The notes under the pieces are model-generated. The model was not told the DNA's origin. It made no database searches and was given only the letters and a program-made list of their open reading frames with translations. Below, piece by piece: positions 57,840 to 64,000 of a stretch of 64,000 bases of DNA. The stretch is taken from assembly GCA_014529385.2 (NCBI GenBank), contig CM043962.1:122351970-122415969 (forward strand), read 5' to 3'. The translations under genes were made by a program, and so were the position numbers. Numbering within the stretch: position 1 is the first letter of the stretch; each line of letters starts with the position of its first letter. The stretch comes from Adiantum capillus-veneris. Its lineage: Eukaryota; Streptophyta; Polypodiopsida; Polypodiales; Pteridaceae.

Positions 57840-58935
57840 CTCATTGCCTACACATCATACAAGAACCATGTCCTCCTTTTGTGAGTTTTGTGGTGCACGT
57901 ATTTGGCCATGTGAAATGAATAAGGAAGATACACCATCAATGGGAAAATATTGTTGCAAATGTGGAAAAGTATCCCTCTTTCCTCTTGCAAGACCGCCAG
58001 ATGTATTGGAGAGGCTACTCAATAATAGTGATGCTTTGAGTAGATCTTTCATTAGAAACATCAATAGTTACAATAGTGTGATGGCATTTGCATCTCTTGG
58101 AGCTACCATTGATGAGACATTGATGGGAAGGTCGAGTGCATCATATTGCTTTTGTGTACATGGCGGTGTGTACCATTGAATTGGTTCTTTGGTACCACAT
58201 GAAGCAGGGGTGCCAACATTTGCACATATATATGTATATGATACTGAGCACGAGGTTCAAAATTGTATGAGTGCCTTGGATGGTTTGAATTTTTCCACTC
58301 TTGAAGCATTATCAATGATGATGCGATCATGTAATCCGTATGCGAATGCCTTCTACAATGTTAGTAGAATGTTACGTGACAATCCTGGTGTGGAGATCAA
58401 AATGACAATTTGTGAGAATAGAAATACTTCTAGGTAGTACTTGATACCTGTTGGCAATGAGGTTGCTGCAATTATGCTAGGTCAAGGGGATGTACAAACA
58501 GCTGGCCCCATCGAGACATTGTGATACATTGTCAAAATGGAAGGCTGCAAAGGATTTTGGATCTACACAGGTCGTACATGCCACTATTGTATGTTCTTCT
58601 CTTTCCATAGGGAGAATATGGATGTCATATCAAGCTTCCTTATGCTAATGTGCATGGCTCTTTGGATGTCATATCAATCTTTCTTATGCTAATGTGCATG
58701 GCTCTTTGGATGCCTTGGTTGGTTGACAATGTGTCACTCAAAGAGAGTACTATGCATATCGGCTATATGTTAGTGCTGATACGGAGTCATCCTTGCTTTG
58801 TGGGGGTTGTTTACTTCAACAATTTATGGTTGATGCATATTGTGCCATTGAGGAATGTCGTCTCGCATGGGTCCATACAAAGCAATAGGCATTGAGGGAA
58901 GAATTATATGCAGGCTTGGTTGACATGGTGCATTG
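57840..58935 (+). pseudogene. Helitron N-terminal domain
   Basis: A zinc-binding segment CEFCGARIWPCEMNKED and YCCKCGKVSLFPLARPP is followed by MAFASLGATIDETLMG and a stop at 58177 in the family YHRIG motif (CGA to TGA). It continues with FAHIYVYDTEHEVQNCMSAL, SMMMRSCNPYANAFYNVSRM and PVGNEVAAIMLG. In another frame come YMPLLYVLLFP and GEYGCHIKLPYANVHGSLD, then CVTQREYYAYRLYVSADTES. A 44-bp tandem repeat at 58621-58708 duplicates part of the HIKLPYANVHGSLD coding region. The domain precedes Rep in plant Helitrons. Confidence 0.85.
58621..58708. repeat. 44-bp tandem duplication in the Helitron
   Basis: GATGTCATATCAAGCTTCCT through CTTTG occurs at 58621 and 58665 with two differences. Confidence 0.92.
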
Positions 58936-59925
58936 TTTAGGAGTGATGCTGTACTTCGATGGTTTGCATGTCGAAGAATTGTCTTACCCTCATCTTTTAT
59001 AGGCGGCCCTCAACACATGTACCAATTGTATCAAGATGCAATGGCAATTGTGCGTGCAAAGGGAAAGCCATACCTATTTATCACATTCACATGTAACCCT
59101 AAATGGATAGAAATAAATGAGGCATTACATCTAGGACAGGTTTCCTATGATTGACCATACATAACCATCAAGGTTTTCTTCCTGAAACACTCAAGCATGA
59201 TAAAGTATATCTTAAAGAAAGATATTTCTGGAAAAGTGCTGGCTTACATGTGTGTCATGGAGTTCCAAAAGAGAGGCTTGACACATTCTCATACATTATT
59301 GATTCTAGATCCTCGATGTAAGCCTCAATCAACATTTGACTATGACAAGATGGTTTGTACAAAGCTTCCTTATAAAAATCAATTTCCAGTGCTGCATGAT
59401 ATCATTGTTAGTTGTAACATTCATGGCCCATGTGGTGAGTTCAATAGTTCATCTCCTTGCATGGTTGATGGCCGGTGTATTAGAAAATATCCACGTCATT
59501 TTGTGAGCAAACAAGCATTGATAGTAATGGCTACCCCATTTATGTGCGATGAGACAATGGCTTCACAGCCAAGGTTAGGGGTTCTACTATTGATAACCGA
59601 TGGGTTGTGCCATACAATCCTATTTTGTGAACACTGTTTAATGCACATATCAATGTTGAGGTATGCTCTATAATTCCAGCCGTCAAGTATGTCTATAAGT
59701 ACATCTACAAGGGGCATGATAGGGTAACTGTAAGATTCCATACATCGATACATGATGCAGAAAGGGAGAACATTGATGAGATAGACATATACACAGATGG
59801 CCGCTATGTATCTACATCTGAGGCTTGCTGGAGAATTTTTGAATATCCTCTGCACAATGATGCACCAGTTGTTCAGAGATTAAGCGTGCATGTTCCGGCT
59901 GGTCAAATGGTGACTTTTTGAGATA
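58936..59925 (+). pseudogene. Helitron Rep (HUH endonuclease)
   Basis: GGPQHMYQLYQDAMAIVRAK and YLFITFTCNPKWIEINEAL give Rep motif 1 (58933-59154). EFQKRGLTHSHTLLIL is the metal-binding HUH motif (near 59260, written H-S-H). CNIHGPCGEFNSSSPCMVDG and CIRKYPRHF follow. The two-tyrosine motif VKYVYKYIYKGHDRVTV is at 59682-59730 in a frame open from about 59655 to 59921. The enzyme would nick and transfer single strands in rolling-circle transposition. Frame changes around 59155 and 59640. Confidence 0.87.
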
Positions 59926-60699
59926 ATGATAGACTTGATGATGTCTTGCAAAGGGACAATGCAGAGAAGACCACTTTGATAGAGTGGTTCACATGCAACT
60001 TGGGGAATCTTGATGCAAACAATAGTTTGTACATTGATTTTTCTCAAAAAAGGTTTGGGTTCCAAAAAATGGACAAAGAGACGTCGTGGAGACACTATTG
60101 GGCGGATGTATTTTGTGCAGCCCTTTGCAGGTGAACGATATTATGTCCATTTGCTTTTGACTATTTGTAAAGGATGTAAATCATTTGAGGATCTACGCTC
60201 CACAAATGGTTTTATTGTTTCCAACATTCAAGGCAGCATGCATTGAAAGGGGTATCTTGGAAGATGATGGGGAATGGTTTGGATGCATGGAGGAAGCTTG
60301 CAGTACACATACAGGCTTGCAATTGAGACATTTTCTTGTGAACATTCTATTGTTTTGTGAACCCTCCTCCCCTCATCTCTTATGGGAAGGATTTCGATGT
60401 CTTTTGTCTGAGGACTATCAACACATGTTGGAGATGAGATATGAGCCGTTAGATGGATGTACACAATTTGATGAAGGGTATGCGTTGAGAGATTTGCATA
60501 ACATTCTTGGTACTTTGGACAAAGTTTAACTGAATTTCTTGGAATTTAAATGCTTGAGGAGCGCTTTGTGACATGCGATGAAAATAGCTTCCTTTTCCAA
60601 GAGTAGTGCCTTGACACAATGCAAGAGCTATCCGTGTCATGTGAAATGGAGCAGACTCTAAATGAAGATCAAAGAATTGATATTTGAGGCAGTTTTGCA

Positions 60700-62289
60700 T
60701 GAATAGCCTATTCATGGTGGGACTATTTTTTTCCTAGATGGTCCTGCAAGGATTGGGAAAACTTATTTGTATAATTGTTTATTGTCACACGTGCGTGGAG
60801 AAGGAGAAGTTGCATTGGCCACATCATCTTCTGGTATTTCAACATTGTTATTACGAAATGGTTGCACTGCACCCCGGGGCAGTCACTTATCAAAAGACCT
60901 CTATATCACGTGTGTTCAAGAGGTAATTAATAATACCCCAATATACATACTATACTTACACTGTGAGCTTATTTAAAAAACCCTCACCCCCCTCTCTATG
61001 TATACATTTTTATACATTTTGGTCTTTTAATAATCCTCTCCTGTTAACTCACGTGATATCATACACATTCTAAAAAGTGACCGCCCCGGGCACTGCACAT
61101 TCTAGATTCAAGATACCCTTGGACCTTGATAGTTGCAGCACATGCAATACCCCTATTCAGGGTCAACTTTCTTAGAATGTGCAAGTTGATTGTGTGGGAT
61201 GAGGATCCTATGATGCATCGATATTCCTTTGAAGCTTTGGACACGTCTTTGCAAGATATCATGTGCTCAAGAAATCCATTTCGTGGAAAAGTGTTACTTC
61301 TTGGGGAAGATTTCAGACAGATCTTACCAGTGGTGTTCCAAGGAGTGCGTGCTCACATTGTTGATGCTACACTTTTTAGATCGCACTTATGGAATCATGT
61401 GAAGATCCTTAGATTGCAATGCACATAACATGCGAGTGGGAGGTGGTGATGTTGCAAATTTTTCCTACAGAGAATGGCTTATGGATGTAGGAAATGGGAC
61501 TTTGACAATCGTTGACAAATAGATGATAGAAATCCCCCGTCACATGGTGCTTTCTTCATCTTCATTGGATGTATTGATAGGTTGCATCTATTCAAAAATT
61601 GATAAAGATGTGGTCCATGCAGAATACTTCAAAGAGCGGGCCATCCTTGATCCAGAAAATTACGAAGTTGATATTCTCAATGCTAAGGCCCTGTACACAA
61701 TGAAAGGTGATATTGTGCAATACTTTAGTGCTGACTCTGTGGTGGAAAACTCGATGCAAGATCCTTATACTTTGTGGAGTTTTTAAATAGTCTCACCTTG
61801 GGTGGTGGATTTCCAACACATTGGTTGGAGTTGAAGATGAATGCCCCAACAATTCTACTACAAAACCTTGATCCAAGTAGAGGTCTATGTAATGGGACAC
61901 GCTTGGTGTGCAAGGCATTTCATGCAAGATTTTTGGAGGTAGAAGCTATTACAGGTACATTGGTTGGAACTCGGGTTTTCATCCCTCGAATATGTTTTGT
62001 GCATTCTGGTACAAAGTTTCCATTTGTTCTTAGGCAGAGACAGTTTCTAGTTAGATTGGCTTTTTGTATGATGATAAATAAGTCACAAGTCCAAAGCATT
62101 GCCATGTTGGGCCTATACATGGTGACACCGATCTTCACTCGTATGCTGCATTGTCACGTGCATGTTTAGCCGCTGGAGTGAAGATTCTCCAACGTGATGT
62201 TGATGTAAATGAAACAACTGCACTAACAACAAACATTGTGTACCATGAGATATTAAACAATGCCATATGAAGGTTCCAATCCTTCTCTC
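60700..62289 (+). pseudogene. Helitron Pif1-type helicase, interrupted by a MITE
   Basis: Walker A is altered to LDGPARIGKTYLYN (usual GPGGTGKT). ATSSSGISTLLLRNGCTA is followed by the MITE at 60873-61090, after which HSRFKIPLDLDS resumes. Walker B is LIVWDEDPMMHRYSFEALDT. Motif III is LLLGEDFRQILPVVFQG. The later motifs are LELKMNAPTILLQNLDPSRG, CNGTRLVC and RLAFCMMINKSQVQS, then the final LYMVTPIFT with a small deletion before the ALSRA-type end. Several stops. It would unwind DNA during transposition. Confidence 0.9.
60873..61090. mobile_element. MITE copy 3, inside the Helitron helicase
   Basis: 218 bp, ends CCCGGGGCAGTCACTT and AAGTGACCGCCCCGGG, flanked by CACTGCAC at 60865-60872 and 61091-61098 (perfect 8-bp duplication). 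Shares ATATCACGTG and ACTCACGTGATA blocks with the other two copies but is shorter and more diverged. Confidence 0.9.
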
Positions 62290-62530
62290 TGTACGACGAC
62301 GATAAATAAGTCATAGGGCCAAAGCATTACCATGTTGGGACTATACCTAGTGACACTGGTCTTCACACATGGACAATTGTATGTTGCACTCTCATGCGCA
62401 CATTCAACTGTTGGAGTGAAAATTCTCCTACATGACGTTGATGTAATTTACAAAAGAATTGCACTAACAATAAATAAGCATTATGCACCATAAGATATCA
62501 ATCAATGCCATATGAAGTCTCCAATCCTTC
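62065..62530 (+). repeat. 225-bp tandem repeat of the helicase 3' end
   Basis: 62065-62289 and 62290-62530 both encode the end of the helicase, from the INKS motif to beyond the stop. A third remnant is near 62601-62655. Copy 2 keeps FTHGQLYVALS, which copy 1 has partly lost, so copy 1 was damaged after the duplication or the copies come from different elements. Confidence 0.8.
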
Positions 62531-64000
62531 TCATCATTGTCTTCTTCTTTGTATATGTTTCAAATCATAAAATATTTCATGAATTAATTTTCTACCTCCC
62601 CATAACATATACTAAACTATGTCATGTGAAGGTTCTATTCCTTCTTCCTCACATTGTCTATTTTTTGGTTTCCATTTGGGTATACAGATCATGGATCAAA
62701 TTTCTTACATCTCCAAGGCATCCTTTCTATTAAATGTAGAAGATCATCCGCATCTTGGTATGTTTTTGTCCACCATTAAGACATTATGTTATATTTGGGA
62801 CCTTTATTTTTTTTCCATTATTTTAAGCAGAGCCATATTTTTGGTGTATGCCTTTTCCGCACAAAAAAATTGTTATGACCATCCGCAAGCACTACAAGAC
62901 CACGTGTGTGTGTGTGTGTATGAAATTAGGAATTCACTTGGCATAAAGTAAGATTCATGGTTTTTTTGTTTCCTTATGTGTTACGGACCTTAGGAAGTTG
63001 CCATCTATTGAAATTTTTGCATTGTGTATTTTGTCATACTCCTCCGACATTGAGTACGGTGTCTACCCGATTAGGAAGAAGTGTGTGTCTTCCCAAGATG
63101 AAGATAATGCTCAGTGGTTTGCTAGATATCAAGGATACTCCGATCGCAATGATTGGGAGTACCTCCAGAGTTCTAGGTTTGCTGAGTGATCTATCAAATC
63201 TACTTGCCTAAACAACTTGCATGTTTGGCAGTACCATACATAGCTGCAATAACTGGTACGTGTAAACTGTTGTGTTTTGTGCTCGATCGTAAAGTATCCC
63301 CTTTTTACTACTTTTATTTGTTAATCAAGGAGATAATCAAACTTGGGATGGAAAAACAATCCTTAATTTAAGAACGGAGAAACTCCAAGCCGATTGCCGA
63401 TTGCATGATGAAGCAAGCTACATTGGCATTGCCTCTTAGATCATTTGCGGCATAATACTATCCTTGATTGTGTTTGTTTCTATGACAAACATATCAACAA
63501 CTTTGCCATGTTTGTGATCCATTTTACGCAATGTTCTTTGAAAATATGGATACATTTCTAAATGTCTTGGTGTTTATTATGACTTTGAAATTCTATGCAA
63601 TAGAGTTTTCCACTTGCAATTTGAGTTTGAGGGATCCAAAATATTAGGTTCACATCTTAGAGATCTTTGTTTAAGTACAACAATTCTATGAATTGATCCT
63701 CACATTTGTGAGAGGATAGGTTGCTATGTTGAGAGAGAGAGAGAGAGAGGTGTGCAATAAGGAAGAGAGAAAATCATGCATGTTGCTCGAGGAAAACTCT
63801 AAAGTCTCTCTGTGTATTTTCCTAAACTTGCACCTCTTATGCTTTGTGTAGATTATGTTTTCTTGGTATTATAAGATGTTATGTTCATAATATTGTGCAA
63901 GGGATTACTTATTTCGTGGTATTTGACACATAGTTCAGTTTTATATGCATTGTGATGTACTTTTTAATGGTACAACTATGGAAAACACTAATAACTATGC
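62531..64000. other. Mostly non-coding; one short chromodomain-like ORF
   Basis: No further gene recognised. A GT stretch is near 62904-62919 and a GA microsatellite at 63731-63749. The ORF at 62998-63189 is listed separately. Confidence 0.45.
62998..63189 (+). CDS. Short ORF with chromodomain-like end
   Basis: 63 codons; the start is uncertain because the frame has no strong start context. The C-terminal stretch AQWFARYQGYSDRNDWEYLQ resembles the chromodomain core (YLVRWKGYSxxxxTWEP), with one residue missing and Trp-to-Tyr changes. It could be a scrap of a chromovirus integrase end or a cellular chromodomain gene, or chance. No neighbouring integrase is seen. Confidence 0.2.
   Translation: MPSIEIFALCILSYSSDIEYGVYPIRKKCVSSQDEDNAQWFARYQGYSDRNDWEYLQSSRFAE

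Larger units (their letters stand above)
57480..62289 (+). mobile_element. Helitron (RepHel), decayed
   Basis: Collinear remains of the plant Helitron protein: N-terminal zinc and helitron-like domain, Rep (HUH nuclease) and Pif1-type helicase. Many stops and frame changes, a 44-bp tandem duplication (58621-58708), and a MITE in the helicase. I cannot identify the TC 5' end or the CTRR hairpin 3' end with confidence. Confidence 0.88.

Noticed and set aside
58103-58330. Minus-strand ORFs in the Helitron
   Set aside because: They are shadows of the helitron-like domain on the + strand.

Overview
This is plant nuclear DNA made almost entirely of transposable elements. I find no intact host gene, rRNA, tRNA or CRISPR. 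The evidence for a plant is the set of families present: Ty3/Gypsy chromoviruses and a Tat/Athila-like Gypsy element primed by the plant initiator-Met and Asp tRNA sites, a Ty1/Copia element, a plant-type RepHel Helitron, a LINE remnant, MITEs, and very long GA/GT microsatellites. The density of nested, decayed elements suggests a large genome. A fern, lycophyte or gymnosperm is possible, but the sequence alone does not settle it.

Layout. (1) 1-8540: a chromovirus on the + strand arranged LTR(end)-internal-LTR-partial internal, so the middle 2.75 kb LTR is shared by two internal regions. (2) 8541-13649: Gypsy element B (minus strand), truncated in RNase H, with its 5' LTR at 13326-13649. B lies inside the integrase of Gypsy element A (minus strand, 13650 to about 19920). 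(3) 20-23 kb: featureless DNA with microsatellites and a LINE scrap. (4) 23.1-25.1 kb: a MITE, a 424-bp tandem duplication and a decayed coiled-coil reading frame. (5) 25.66-30.27 kb: a 2 kb core encoding a small CCHC-knuckle protein between 1.27-kb direct repeats, like a non-autonomous LTR element. (6) 31.5-34.5 kb: a complex tandem array built around long (GA)n tracts. (7) 34507-57322: a very large Tat/Athila-like element (about 17 kb without later insertions) with 5' LTR, Asp-tRNA primer site, leader, gag-pol, and an unusual downstream globular plus coiled-coil reading frame. (8) 49058-54239: a young, nearly intact Copia element inserted in it, with a 5-bp target duplication. (9) 57.5-62.5 kb: a decayed Helitron Rep-helicase interrupted by a MITE.

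The most unusual structure is a family of roughly 287-bp tandem repeats, each carrying a near-perfect 24-bp palindrome (core ACATCCTACGCGTAGGATGT). It occurs in two arrays inside the Tat-like element, one before gag-pol and one before the downstream coiled-coil frame. The same element also carries a tandemly duplicated integrase HHCC zinc-binding module. A MITE family with 8-bp target duplications is present three times, once inside the palindrome array and once inside the Helitron helicase, which gives a relative insertion order. All coding regions except the Copia element are clearly pseudogenes, and many of their stops look like C-to-T changes typical of methylated, silenced DNA.
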